64,000 bases of DNA from Bathynomus jamesi (GCA_023014485.1 JAJOZX010003218.1:102001-166000); one strand, 5' to 3'; positions 23,457-34,690 are shown, numbered from the stretch's first letter. The notes: a model not told the origin generated them from the letters alone. A program made the numbers and translations.

Positions 23457-24116
23457 TATAAATCTATTTACGATATTTACCAACTAACTGTGGGTAAATG
23501 GTGATATACCACGGTTGATGAACAAGTTATAACACAACCTCTCGCCACACGTGACACACAACAACTGACAACGTCGCTTCCTTTCCCAGCTTATATAGGG
23601 TAGGGAACGGGGGATGTAGCAGTGTGCAGTGTGCAATGCACAGTGTGCATTTTATATAATGTTCATTGTTCAATGACTGCTATTAATTTATTCAAGCCTA
23701 TAATAGTGTTCTCAGGGTTGTTTGCACAGAAATATACCGGAATTAACATTTGTATAACATCTTGTTAAAACTTGCTTTAAATCAATATTTTGGATATTTT
23801 AACGGCTAAGACGCCACCGGAAGTTATTAACAGATTGTGCTGAAATTTTTATTGTTTATTTTGTAAGTCTTTAAAACCATTTTCCAATCTACCCCGTTCA
23901 AAAATACTCATAAATATAATTATGAATATTTTTTTCAAATATCGTATTTTTATGTGTTTTTAGACCTATTTTTCGATTTTTAAGGACTCGCTGCCACCGG
24001 AAGGTATTGACGTAGATCAAAAAAATTTTACACACTTTATTTTCTCTCCAAATCGCAACTTTTCCGCACTACCCCCAATCAAATATCGAAAAAAGTGTAA
24101 AAACGAGCCGCCCTAA

Positions 24117-24177
24117 TATATATATATACAGTATATATATATATATAGGTAGGTATATATATATATATATATATAGG
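24117..24177. repeat. (TA)n microsatellite
   Basis: Interrupted TA tract between two transposons. Confidence 0.85.
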
Positions 24178-24963
24178 GTCGGCAAAAAAAAGGGAGACCA
24201 TTTAATTCCTTCATATTTTGGCAAATACGGTTCATAAAACCATTAAATTTTAATATGTTAGTACTAGGTAATTTTATGGTGTGTATGCTATCTTTTAGCA
24301 TTTTAGCCGAGAAATTGGATTTATGGCGAATATTCCAGAAAAATCTTGTTAATCATAGGTTCAAGTTGATAATTAAAGCTATTTTAGTTAACGTAAGCCA
24401 ACTACAGGAGGTTTGGACAAGCTTCTCAAGAAAATCGATAAAACAGGAGATATCAAAAGAATACCAGGTAGTGGTATTAAATTTGGCCACCAAACAGTCC
24501 TGATTTAAATCCTGTCGATTACGGCCTTTGGGAAAATTTGTCACAGAGAATTTATTGGGTCAAGGTAAGAAATGTCGCTCATTTACGACAGCTTCTTCTG
24601 GAAAAATGGGATGAACTACCATAAGAACAATTCAATAAAGCCATAGATGAGTTCCGTCCTAGACTGAAAAGGGTTGTAGAAGTTCGTGGTAAACATATCG
24701 AGCAGTTTTTTTAACAGCAAGGTAACACCATATGTGAGTACTTTGTAACTTTTTATCTGCACATACAATGTAGTAGTAGTGTAAATGGAGAATTTCAATT
24801 GGCATAAAGAAATGTTCAATAAATCAGTAATTTTCATTAGTTTTCTTTGGAATCCTCTCACCGTATAGTAAATTTACTTAGTTGTGGGGTGTGAAAAAAT
24901 ATTGAAATCTGATCATAACTTTGGATTTTACAGCCAAAGTTCGAGGTCTCCCTTTTTTTTTGC
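24178..24963 (+). mobile_element. Decayed Tc1/mariner-type element
   Basis: The left end GGTCGGCAAAAAAAAGGGAG pairs with GGTCTCCCTTTTTTTTTGC near 24942-24963. In between, frames read LLKKIDKTGDIKRIPGSGIK (helix-turn-helix linker), then directly PNSPDLNPVDYGLWENL and HLRQLLLEKWDELP...QFNKAIDEFRPRL. The central catalytic region is deleted and stops are present. Confidence 0.75.
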
Positions 24964-25590
24964 ATGGAACAAGGAACTCTTCTAGGATAATTAAATCCAC
25001 TATAGTCCGAATAAGTAATGGTAAATGACAAATACCAGAGTTTTTCTTTTTCATGCTGCTAGCCCGACGTGGGCAACGGGTCACTCGCAAAGAGGTCCCA
25101 AAAATATAGCTTCCCTCACCAGCTATCTGCAAAGCACATAGGATCCAGCTTTGGGACAGAATCTAGGGTTTAAAGCAGCCTAGCCCAGCTACATTTAGAA
25201 CCTCAATATAAGCAAAAGACTCGCTGCCTTCACGTCAGATTGAATACATCAAAGAAAAAGGGGTAACTATTATGTTTTTAGCCAAAAACCAAAACTTAAA
25301 TCTCAACTGGCAGAACTGAGCGTCCATTTTTCAAGGCACATAACATGTCCGTTTCAAGATGGAAATGAACTCAGAATGGTTCGCTGAGGTTTTTTATGAT
25401 ACACACAGACCGTGCATGGAACAAGGAACTCTTCTAGGATAATTAAATCCACTATATTCCGAATAAGTAATGGTAAATGACAAATACCATAGTTTTTCTT
25501 TTTCATGATGCTAGCCCGACGTGGGCAACGGGTCACTCGCAAAGAAGTCTCAAAAATATAGCTTCCCTCACCAGCTATCTGCAAAGCAGA
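24962..25590. repeat. About 175-bp direct repeat pair
   Basis: TGCATGGAACAAGGAACTCT at about 24960 and again at 25413 each continues for about 175 bp with few differences, ending at TATCTGCAAAGCA. The mariner-type element ends exactly at the first copy. Confidence 0.85.
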
Positions 25591-26059
25591 TTATAATTAA
25601 AGCAAAAATCCATTCAGCGGAGCCCCACACTGACGTAATCGATTACTAAGGAAATAATTTTATGGGTAGGGTTAGATTTTCCACTTTGAATAATCAATAA
25701 ATATTTCTAAACTTCGATTTAATTCCTCAGGGAACCATTCTGAGTTCAAACTTTAATTGGTGCTTGGCTGCTTGCATGAACAAAGCTTATTAGACCATAT
25801 GAACGCATTGCATTTAAAACAAGTACAACAAAAACCCGTACTGAGGTACAAGAATACTCACGTACTGATGTACTCTTTCCACCTCTAGTACCGAAACGAT
25901 AACACAAAAACCTACATCGAAGCTGCAACGAAAAAATACTCCGCTACATGCATAAAGGACGCATATTATATATTGTATATATAATATGTATTATATTATA
26001 TATAGTTATATGCATATTATATATATTATATAAATAACGCATATTTAATATCGTATATA
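25591..26059. other. Spacer, nothing recognised
   Basis: Mixed then AT-rich (25930-26060, ATAT/TATA with short inverted repeats). No gene signal. Confidence 0.45.
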
Positions 26060-26481
26060 CTGTACTCACTGGAAAGAAGAAGAGAGAGAGGTATACCATA
26101 ATCTACATATGGAAAATGATCGAAAAACTGGTACCAAACCTCAAACTAAACCCAATTACCATCCAAACAACGCTGGAAAATAGGAAAGGCAGAATGTGTA
26201 GTGTTCCTAAATTAAAGGCCTGACAAGAGACCTCCTCAACACTGAAGGAGAATAGCTTGGTTGTCATGGGGCCAAGACTTTTCAACTATCTTCCAAAGGA
26301 CCTCAAAAACGTTACAGGGGTCAAAGTTGGAGTCTTCAAGAGAAGACTAGATGCCTGGCTCAGGACGGTACCAGATGAGCAGGGTGTATCTGGCTATGTA
26401 CGGTGGAGAGCGCAAGAGAGCAACCTGCTCCTCCACCAAGCCAGGACTAGAGGCGGGGCCACCAGCTTGACCTTCGTGTGA
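26060..26481 (+). pseudogene. Non-LTR reverse transcriptase C-terminal end
   Basis: Reads LERRRERYTIIYIWKMIEKL, then RKGRMCSVPKL, a stop and frame change near 26220, then VVMGPRLFNYLPKDLKNVTG, FKRRLDAWLRTVPDE and a normal stop at 26481. This is the familiar last about 130 residues of LINE ORF2 proteins (LFN.LP..L, FKR.LD, VPDEP). The catalytic part is absent. Confidence 0.82.
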
Positions 26482-26530
26482 AGAGAGACCGACGCACGGA
26501 ACCCAAACGAGGTTAACGAGGTATATACCG
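26482..26530. other. Short LINE 3' flank
   Basis: Runs from the stop codon to the next transposon terminus. No features. Confidence 0.4.
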
Positions 26531-26826
26531 GGTGTCTAATAAAAAATTTTACTCGAACAAATTTGAATAACTTTTCTGTTTTTTAAATGAATGTTTTTAT
26601 TTTTCAGATGTGTATTGTAGACGTTTTGGCAAGACATCTCTGAAGATTTGAAGAGGATCCATGCATCTTTGACAATGGGGTAGACGACTGAAGAAAAGAC
26701 ATTCTGTGTTGAAAGCTACCTAAAATCCAAATCATACAAGCAGACAGCCAGGAGTTTTCAAAAGCATTTTAACTATGGCAAACATCAATCACTTCCATTG
26801 AAATCACATATTGTGTATTGGGTAAG
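26531..26826 (+). mobile_element. 5' fragment of a mariner-type element
   Basis: Begins GGGTGTCTAATAAAAAATTT as a mariner terminus. From about 26687 one frame reads TTEEKTFCVESYLKSKSYKQ then FQKHFNYGKHQSLPLKSHIV, a typical helix-turn-helix start. It is cut at about 26826 by unrelated GC-richer sequence. Confidence 0.75.
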
Positions 26827-28343
26827 CTGGATCACGGTGGTCATGTCGGGAGACGGAAGGAATGGTCGAGGTCAAGGCTTCGGCCACTGCAGTAGGGAAC
26901 GACACGGCGTCCGTCTATCGTAAGGACAGGAGGAGGATGAAGAAGGGACTTACCAGAAGTTCTCCGAATCTTGTTCCAGATTCGGGAGGAAGGGGTGCGG
27001 GAATTGAGAGAGGATACGTAAGCTCACGAGGAAAAGCGAAGGGCTTCACGGACCGTGCGACGGGCCTGACCTCGCGCACGTTTGAAAGCTATTGAACTAG
27101 CAAGGGATGGATTGCGTTGAAGACGGGGAAAAGCCGACTTCTTAGTTTAAATGGCTAGGGCGCATTTCGGGGTCCACCATGGAACGGAAGGGGCAAAGCG
27201 GGGAAATGTTGATTTGGGAATGGAGGATAGAGCGGCACAAGTGATGTGATTGGTGAGGTAGGTGGAGGCAGCATCGATAGTCGGAAAGTTGCTCGGAACT
27301 GCGTACGTTTGGCTTTCAGACCGGAAAAGAGACCGAGGAGGAGCGGGAAATGGTAACTACCATAAAGGTTTGGAGTGACAGACCAAGAGAAATCAAGGAA
27401 GGCGGAAGGAGACGTAACCGAAAGATCTATGGAGCAAAACGTGCAGGTCTGGAGGTGGAAAGCTGTGGGCTGGCCGGTATTAAGGAGAGACAGAAGGAGC
27501 TGAGAGAAGGGGGACCACAACGCCACCCCGCTGATTGGTGACGGTATCACCCCACAGAAGATGGCACGCGTTGAAGTCTCCCAGGAGAAGGAAGGGTGCA
27601 GGAAGCTGTAAAAGGAGGGCAGAAAGATCGTCAACAGAAACTTCCTGTGATGGGGGGAGATATAAGGAACAGACTAAATACAATCGGTCAAGGGAAACGC
27701 AGTCGGCAATAGCCTGGAGAAGAGTGCGGAGGGGAAGAGGAGTAGACGATACGTCAGACCGGATGAAGACGGTCGTACCGCCACGGGGACCTGCATTGGG
27801 AAGGGAGGAAGGAGAGGTACGATGAAACTCTGTGGAGAGGGCGCAAGGGGCGAACCCCAAGTTGGGTCTCCTGAAGGCAGACACACACTAGAGCAAAATC
27901 CTGAATAAGGAGGAGAAAGTCCTGCCAATTAGGGAGGCCTCGACAATTCCATTGAAGGATAGCAGCCATGAAGAGCGGAATACAGGTGGGGGATAGACGT
28001 AATCAGGCGGGAGGTCAAGGAGGGAGCGGGGCGGTGGAGAAAGAGGAAGAGGGTGGATGTCGGCTTGAACTTGAATTTCGGAAGCCGCATGGTCACCATC
28101 AGGAATGAAAGGAAGAGGACGGTCGCGAAGGGAAGCGGGGTAACTCGGAGAAGTCCTCAAAACGAGAGGGATTACTGGAAGCGGGAAGTACGGGGGCGGG
28201 AGGAAGAGAACTGGTGGAAGAGGGAGTGAGAGGATGAGGAGACGGGGTACATGAGCAAAGAAGCTTGGCAGAGGGACTCAAACGCCGAGGGCTGGCGATA
28301 GGTCGTTTAACAGAAGAGCGAGGAGGGGAGGAGGTACCAGAAA
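26827..28343 (-). mobile_element. Jockey-like LINE, part 1: ORF2 start and ORF1 end
   Basis: The minus strand carries the end of a proline- and serine-rich ORF1 tail (28343 to about 27990), then the ORF2 endonuclease (27969 to about 27155). The element is split by the Tc1 foldback at 28364-29974 and continues at 29975-31208. The ORF2 reverse transcriptase is missing. Confidence 0.78.
27155..27969 (-). pseudogene. Jockey-like ORF2, APE-type endonuclease only
   Basis: ATG 27969 opens MAAILQWNCRGLPNWQDFLL, the standard endonuclease start (QWNCRG), with VCLQET following. A shifted frame gives GGTTVFIRSDVSS, LYLVCSLYLPPSQ and PFLLLGDFNACHLLWGD (catalytic GDFNAH-type motif with His to Cys). The next frame gives STFCSIDLSV-like and SYHFPLLL (SDHFP-type) residues. 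At least two frameshifts. Nothing recognisable as reverse transcriptase follows. Confidence 0.8.
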
Positions 28344-28576
28344 AGGAAGCGGCTTTTGATATACACCTTGTTCGTACTTATTAAGCAGATTACATTTTCT
28401 CCAATGTTTTCAAAAGTTCTTCCCCGATTTCAATGAAATTTGTAGCATTGGCAGCATTGGTGGTATTCATTTCGATAAAATATTTTGATAATTAAAATAA
28501 TTATCTCATTTTATTGAAAAATATGTAAAATATTGTGTTCCGAATTATTAAGCAAGTATTCTATGTACGGATCTAC

Positions 28577-29020
28577 ATGGTGAAAATGGGTAAGAAGAAG
28601 GATTTAACACTAACTGAGGAAAGAAAAATAGTCAAGTTACTCGCTGAAAATATAAAATCTATTGAAACTGCGAAGCAGTTTGGCAGAGCTTATCGAACTG
28701 TAAACAGGTTTGTAGCGGAGGGTACCAAACTGAGGCAGCGAAGTGATAAAGGAGTTATAAGAAAAGTGACAAGGCGGCAGATATCTGTAATCAAGCGCAA
28801 ACTGCAAAGCATCCATTGTCCTTAAGTAAAGAGGTTTTTGAGCAGGCTGGCGTACATAATGTACCAAGAACATCTCGATGTGGAATCCTCCAAACAATTG
28901 GCAGGACGTAAACTTACGATTCAGTCACCATTAACACCCAGGTACAAGAAGCAGCGTGTTGAATGGGCGCGTCAGTACGTGAAAACAGATTTTAATACTG
29001 TATTGTTAACCGATGAATGA
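28577..29020 (+). pseudogene. Tc1-like transposase, left arm copy
   Basis: From ATG near 28577 (VKMGKKKDLTLTEERKI) a helix-turn-helix region follows (ETAKQFGRAYRTVNRFVAEG). A frame change near 28815 leads to VFEQAGVHNVPRTSRCG, then TPRYKKQRVEWARQYVKTDF and LLTDE, where the first catalytic Asp lies, followed by a stop. Confidence 0.8.
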
Positions 29021-29092
29021 AGAGCAGCCCTTGAGGGATCTGATGTTTGGTCAAGAAGATGGATTGCTAAGGGTAAATTTCTACCATGGAAT

Positions 29093-29745
29093 GAGGTTTT
29101 CTTTAAGAAAGTTTGTGTAAGACTGGGCATTCATTTTTACACCATCAGGCACTCTGTATGGGACAGCTACTTCATTGCCTATCAATCCTGCCCAAAACAT
29201 GACACTACTTCCACCTTGTTGGCGTCTTAATCTCGATGGTAGAAATTGGCTCTCAGCAATCCATCTTCTTGACCAAACATCCAGTCCTTCAAGGGTTGCT
29301 TTTCATTCATCGGTGAACAATACAGTATTAAAATCTGTTTTCACGTACTGACGCGCCCATTCAACACGCTGCTTCTTGTACCTGGGTGTTAATGGTGACT
29401 GAATCGTAGGTTTACACGTCTTGCCAATTGTTTGGAGGATTCCACATCGAGATGTTCTTGGTACATTATGTATGCCAGCCTGCTCAAAAACCTCTTTACT
29501 TGAGGACAATGGATGCTTTGCAATTTGCGCTTGATTACAGATATCTGCCGCCTTGTCACTTTTCTTATAGCTCCTTTATCACTTCACTGCCTCTGTTTGG
29601 TACCCTCCGCTACAAACTTGTTTACAGTTCGATAAGCTCTGTCAAACTGCTTCGCAATTTAAATAAATTTTATATTTTCAGCGAGTAACTTGACTATTTT
29701 TCTTTTCTCAGTTAATGTTAAATCCTTCTTCTTACCCATTTTCAC
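29093..29745 (-). pseudogene. Tc1-like transposase, right arm copy plus spacer
   Basis: Same gene on the other strand, starting MGKKKDLTLTEK near 29745. It extends further: VLFTDE, GLDVWSRRWIAESQFLP, then SVMFWAGLIGNEVAVPYRV and MNAQSYTNFLKENLIPW before it meets the inverted arm. The second and third catalytic positions are absent. Several frameshifts. Confidence 0.8.
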
Positions 29746-29974
29746 CATTTAAATCCGTAAATAGAATACTTGCTTAATAATTCGGAACACAATATTTTAC
29801 ATATTTTTCAATAAAATGAGATAATTATTTTAATTATCAAAATATTTTATCGAAATGAATACCATCAATGTTGCTATATATAGTGATCATTTGCTACAAA
29901 TTTCATTGAAATCGGGGAAAACTTTTGAAAACATTGGAGAAAATGTAATCTGCTTAATAAGTGCGAACGCAGTG

Positions 29975-31208
29975 TATATGCTGAAATGTTAGCAATGGTT
30001 TCGGGAGGGTAAGCGGACTAGATGCTATTGAAGTGAGCAGATGGGGACAGTGGAATTGAAAGTTTTTGGGGAACGAGCGGGGGGAAAGGAGAACACAGGA
30101 GATGAAGACGACGAAAATGTCGATATAGAGGAACGGGTGGGCGAGTCCTGATCAGGCATAGAGCGATAGGGTGAGGAAGAGGACGGTACGGAAGTGATCG
30201 AAGTTCGAGGCAAACGGGAGGTAGCCATGCGGGAAGGACGCAGAGTTTGAGCGAAGGTAAGGCCTAGACGAACGAATCGGAACCTAACGCGGGCCCTCGC
30301 TTCCTGGAAGCTGACCTTGTCAAATTCCCAGACTGGCAGGACCTCACGCTCAAATAAGTAGGTCGGACAGAAAGAAGAGGAAGCGGCGTGGTAATCTCCG
30401 CAGTTGGTGCAGCCGGGAGGATTTGAGCAGGATGAACCATGCGTCGGAGACGCGCAATAAACACAAATACCAGGGAAACTTCGACACGTCTTACTGACGT
30501 GTCCGAACCTCTGGCAAGGAAAACGCCGGCGTGATTTGAGGATATAACGGCAGACCGGAAATTGGAGATAACCGGCCCTAATTTTCTCGGGTAACTGGGA
30601 TCAAGCAAAAGTCAGGATCAATAAAGGGGGATGGAATCCTTGCCCCTTGGACCATACAGGGGGTGACGGTAAACACGGGTCACCTTCTGAGAGGAGAGGC
30701 GGGTGAGAAGATGCGACTCCTGGTATTCTAAAAGACAGCGGGGGTGTATGAACTACACCCGTACAAGTGTTAAAGGAAGAGTCGAGGAGGGAGTCCAGGG
30801 GAGCAGAAGCCAGGGTCGAGAGGGATGAAAACTTCTGGTACTGGGCCCTGAAGGAGACTTTGATCACAAAAGAGCCATCGTTTTCGGGCCACACCTGTCG
30901 GAGATCGCTACAACGGGAAATGAAGCCATCATACACCTCAAAAACATCCCGCTGTGAGAGAGGAGGAGAGTCGGAAGAACCGAAAACAAAAAACCTAGGG
31001 TAGTCCGGGTCAGAGCCGCCGGCCCCTACGAAGAGGTCAAGAGATTTGCTGGAATAAGATATACGAGCAGTCTTAGAACGAGGAGGACGCGAATTTTTCG
31101 CAGCCAGAGGGGGACAAGCCCCTTAATACGTGGTCTTCCAATGGTAGAGGACTGGAGATCCTGGTCGCCCACCACCCGAGGGCTAGAAGAAGAACTAATT
31201 TTATTCAT
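29975..31208 (-). pseudogene. Jockey-like ORF1 (gag-like), part 2
   Basis: Minus-strand start at 31208 (MNKISSSSSPRVVGDQDLQS). It continues in other frames with SQRDVFEVYDGFISRCSDLR, VSFRAQYQKFSSLSTLASAP and PEKIRAGYLQFPVCRYI. A zinc-knuckle-like run CQRFGHVSKTCRSFPGICVYC and TNCG-type residues follow at about 30400-30540, then a serine/proline-rich tail to 30025. Frameshifts lie near 31030, 30600 and 30480. The tail resumes beyond the inserted foldback. Confidence 0.75.
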
Positions 31209-31639
31209 AAAAATTGAAGAGTAAAGAAAACGTATCCAAGGGACGCGAGCAACAGGACTGCATCAATTTAGGGAATACACATTGAGCGAGTACAAATTGA
31301 GCGACTTGAAGCATTGAGCGAGTACAAATTGAGCGACTTGACGCATTGAGCGATTAGGCTAACTGAGCGAGTGCAAACTGACGCAAAAAATAATAAACAT
31401 TCACCTTGTAAAAAATATTTATTTAAAACAAATATATTTAATTAAAATGTATATTTATTCAAAACAGATTTAAAAATATAAGTAGTTAAGCAGTGAATTA
31501 TATATATAATTCCAAATTGTAGGAAATATTACGCAGAAAGTCGAGAATATTTTCATCATTATCACCTTCGATCAGATGTTGCAAGCGAACGTTTACTTGT
31601 TCGTATTTCGTATAAGGTTAATTCCTATTTAACGTCATC
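31209..31639. repeat. Spacer with 19/38-bp short tandem repeats
   Basis: ATTGAGCGAGTACAAATTGA recurs at about 31279 and 31315 with degenerate versions to 31378 (GAGCGACTTGA alternates). The rest is AT-rich without genes. Confidence 0.7.
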
Positions 31640-32270
31640 TAGGCCTAGGTTAGGTTAGGGGTACTACTTACCTTTCCGGGTCCCGAATTCAATATGGGGT
31701 AACCATGCCCGGTTAGGTCAACTGTATGCCCTTGACAATTGGTTAGGTTAAGTTGTGAAGTTTGTACTTGCTCAATTGTCGCACAATCGCGAGCAACTGC
31801 CTACCGGTAAGAAAGACGGGCCAAACGCAAACCACAGGGGGCGGGGTACCTTGTCAACAGTGGTCACCGTCGGTTCAAAAACGTGGCCCCGTGATGCGAA
31901 AGTTTGCCTCCAGTGGCGCAAAGACCCTAGCCCCCAAATCGCACCGGGCCGGACAGCCAATCAGCCAACACGGTGGCGCCCTAAGGACGCCACCTCCGGA
32001 GGACAGCTCTGGAGACTCGTACTGGGCGTCAAAGACCTTGGTAACTCTTACTCTGGTTCCCCCAGCAGCCTGTCCGGCATGGGTGCCCCTTCCAGGGGCT
32101 GAATCCCTGCCGACGTAGCCCACTGGGTCAGAACACGCAAGCCCCCACACCACGACAAGGTGGCCACCACGGGAGGGTATATAGGGGGAGAACGGGGCTA
32201 GTTCGCCATTGGAGTACCTTCGCCATACTCACATTTAGACAAAGTAACTATTTAAGAAACAAAACTATCA
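31640..32270 (+). repeat. GC-richer non-coding repeat, likely retroelement UTR
   Basis: It holds GTTAGGTTAGG strings and an AAGCCCCCACACCACGACAA stretch (about 32138) that I associate with non-LTR element tails in arthropods. ORFs on both strands overlap without any family likeness, so I read it as non-coding. Confidence 0.45.
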
Positions 32271-32640
32271 TTATGCGCCTTGGTGGTGTAGTGGTTAGCG
32301 TCGCTGACTATGAATCCATCGGCTCCAGGATCGAGACCCGGTGACGGCAGGCAGCGCGCAGCAAACCCAGCTATTCATCTTTCCACACAATGAAAACAAA
32401 ATTGGTTGGTAGATAAATGGGTAGCCTTGTGGTTAAGACGCTGGGCTGCTGATCGAGAGGTCGTCAGATCAAGTCCGGGCGAGGACTTCCATCTGACCGC
32501 CTGTGGTAGGGCGTGGTTTGGATTCCACGTTAAACTGTAGGTCTAAGGTGGAGTGACAAGCTTAACCTTCGTCAGAATGAACAATTCGGGTGGAAGCAAA
32601 ACCAACCAACCAAGGTTATTTCGTCAGTGTGTGACAAGTA
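32271..32640 (+). repeat. Composite SINE with two tRNA-like heads
   Basis: Head 1 (about 32276-32347): GGTGGTGTAGTGGTTAGCG resembles box A and GGATCGAGACC box B. Head 2 (about 32420-32485): TAGCCTTGTGGTTAAGACG and AGATCAAGTCC. The body has ACGTTAAACTGTAGGTCTAA (32527), a block found also at about 52803 and 61275. The tail is AACCAACCAACCAAGG. Confidence 0.7.
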
Positions 32641-34317
32641 AGACGGTAGACTGCAAGTGTTAAAGCGCAGGTAAAAACCACCAACCCCCGGAACTTCCAG
32701 CGGGGGGCACCACTCCGGTAGGCGCTGGGGTAGCACGGGACGGGCCCGAGGACCCGCCGGAGCCAAGAGCCGCAGCATAGGACAACCCCCGCCGCGGCTC
32801 CCGGTCACGTTCCCTATCGCGCGCCTCCCGCGCACCGAGGAATTCGGTAGTCCTTAAGGACCGCACCGCGAATTCAAACTTGAAAACGGGGCAGTCCCGA
32901 GAGGAGGAAGGGTGGGCCCCCGAGCAGTTCGAGCACCGTTGGGGCTTCGTGCATGGGGGTGGGGGTGCGCAGGCCCACCGCAGTGGACACATAGCTTACC
33001 CTCACGGCGGCACGCAGAGCTAACATGGCCGAACCGGTTGCAGCCAAAGCAGCAAACCGAGTGAGGCCGCACCGAAAACTCGCACGACCGGCGATCACCC
33101 ACGCCCAGAACACCTGGGCCGGAGGCACAAGGGAGTCAAAGGTCAGGAGCAGACGAGCGGACGGAGTAAGAGCACCATCCCGACGCGACGAAAAGCGGAA
33201 GACCTTCGTTATCCCCTGGGGAGCAAGATCCTCCTGCAACTCACCAACCGGGATTGACAGCAGACGGGAAGCGAAAATGGTGCCCTGACAGCTATTCAGT
33301 TGCGGATGGGGAGTCACAGAAACTCTGCAACCCAGAACATCCTGCAACTGGAGAAGGGACTCAGTCACCCCCGAAGAACGGGACTTCAAAAGAAGAGACC
33401 CATCCTTCAGAGGGCGGATATCATAACGACAGGGAACCTCCACCGTCTTAAGACGCTGAAACACCCGTTCCGAGTTGCCCGGAAGGGAGCCAGCGGAAGG
33501 GCGGAGAACAAGGAACCTGTCCACTAGACAGAAATTGACAGCAGGGACAGGTCCATGTGTAACGGTAACCGAGAGTGGGCGAGAGAACGAGGGCCGCGAA
33601 GACCCCGCCCTACGGCCACCACGAGTCCGGCCACGAGATCCAGACGTCGCAGAGGACGAGAGGGGGCCATACGGCTTTAAGGTCAATCCAGCGGAGGCAG
33701 AGGCCGCTGAACGACCAAAAGTAGAAGTCTTATCCAAATCCAAGGGCGGGCCAGAGTCGTCAACAGGAGGGGATTGAAGTTTTGAAATTGAACCCATAAA
33801 CAATAGCTTTACAAAAAAGACAGCCTCGGACCCAAGGCAATGCACCATCCGCCGCTGCATCCTTCAAGGCGCAAGCCCAACGTCCCGGGTAGCCCGACCC
33901 CCAACCTGACTGTCGTTTTAAAAACAGCAGATTGGCACTGCGGAGATTTGTCCGTTAAGGGCCCAGCAAAGACCCAATCCAGACGCAGCAGCGGTCCGGG
34001 CGCCCGTACCGTCCCCAGAGCACGGCTCAGCCAAGGAGCGATGCCCCCCGGCGGGTGAACCCGATGACCCCAAGACTGCAAAATACAAACAGAGGGGGGG
34101 GGATACTACAATTGACAGAGGCACAAGACCGAGTCAAGACAAAAGAAATTCCGGGAGAGACGGAAAAAAAAGGGGAGCAAAAAGAAAAGGGGGAAAAAAA
34201 ACAAAAACGAAAGGGTAACTCTTCGCCCACACCCCGCGAGGAGTTGAGGAAACCCAAACAACCCACGAGGTGTACGAGCCCCCTCGGCCCGGCAAGCCAG
34301 AGTACCTAATCGAGGGG

Positions 34318-34318
<1 letters not shown>
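32641..34318 (-). mobile_element. Jockey-like LINE, second copy (ORF1 and 5' UTR)
   Basis: The minus strand carries a GC-rich 5' region (33798-34318) and ORF1 (33797 to about 32660). It has no ORF2 and is followed by the SINE. It shares the zinc-knuckle layout but little sequence with the element at 26827-31208. Confidence 0.75.
32660..33797 (-). pseudogene. Gag-like ORF1 with three zinc knuckles
   Basis: ATG 33797 (MGSISKLQSPPVDDSGPPLD). A serine/arginine-rich N-terminus is followed by VDRFLVLRPSAGSLPGNSER and an RNA-binding-like region to QVFWAWVI. One frameshift near 33095 then restores CFGCNRFGHVSSAC (CX2CX4HX4C), CVHCGGPAHPPPPC (same spacing, one more shift nearby) and CSNCSGAHPSSSRDC. 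The end is basic and glycine/serine-rich. Such proteins bind the element RNA. About 380 aa if the frameshifts are ignored. Confidence 0.82.
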
Positions 34319-34371
<53 letters not shown>

Positions 34372-34690
34372 GAAAATTATTTCACGAAAGTAACACGTGA
34401 ACAATATTTATGATGAATAAAACCACGAAGGAAAGGAAACACAGAATGGTGCTCAAGCGCTTTCGTCTAATGACATCCTCAGGAACACTGAAGTAAATAA
34501 AGAATTCAAGACTATATACAGGTAAAAAAAAAAAAAAATTATATATATATAAATATATATATATATATAGAAATAAAAATTGTGGGAGGAACATACAAAT
34601 TTTGTAAGGAAAACTACCAATTTTAGCACGTTGCCCGAATTCAACACAAGATCAAATTTTATAGTTAATGCCTGAAACAAATGAAACAGA
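34319..34690 (-). mobile_element. Penelope-type end in (TA)n, with hammerhead-like motif
   Basis: Between (TA)n tracts (34321-34370 and 34540-34570), the segment from TTTCACGAAAGTAACACGTG (34380) to 34510 is the reverse complement of about 45850-45975, the tail of the Penelope-like element. On the minus strand at 34451-34482 it reads CTGAGGA, T, GTC-ATTA-GAC, GAAA, GCGCTTGAGC. To the right lie AT-rich bases. Confidence 0.75.

Larger units (their letters stand above)
22037..24116. mobile_element. Foldback transposon, head-to-head 5' halves (FDTTASNT-type)
   Basis: TTAGGGCGGCTCGTTTTTAC at 22037 is matched by its complement ending 24116. The two arms (about 22037-22975 and 23178-24116) are near-identical inverted copies around an unpaired spacer (22976-23177). 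Each arm is leader plus the first part of a transposase gene pointing inward. The spacer continues only the minus-strand copy. Confidence 0.88.
28364..29974. mobile_element. Tc1-like foldback, head-to-head 5' halves
   Basis: Ends CACCTTGTTCGTACTTATTA (28364) and the matching complement (ending 29974) are both flanked by TA. Arms of about 730 bp (28364-29091 and 29232-29974) are inverted near-copies. The spacer (29092-29231) extends only the minus-strand gene. It is inserted in the Jockey-like element, splitting ORF1. Confidence 0.9.

Noticed and set aside
26862..27825. Plus-strand Arg/Gly/Glu-rich ORFs
   Set aside because: They are shadows of the minus-strand Jockey-like endonuclease, whose motifs are clear.
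28637..29688. 86-codon ORFs (MFGGFHIEMFLV...) on both strands
   Set aside because: They are mirror-image antisense frames of the Tc1-like foldback arms.
31755..32153. Four overlapping ORFs of 60-118 codons on both strands
   Set aside because: GC-rich sequence leaves several frames open at once. None has a family likeness, and the surroundings look like retroelement UTR and SINE.
33025..34309. Plus-strand ORFs opposite the gag-like ORF1
   Set aside because: The zinc-knuckle frame on the minus strand explains the open frames.
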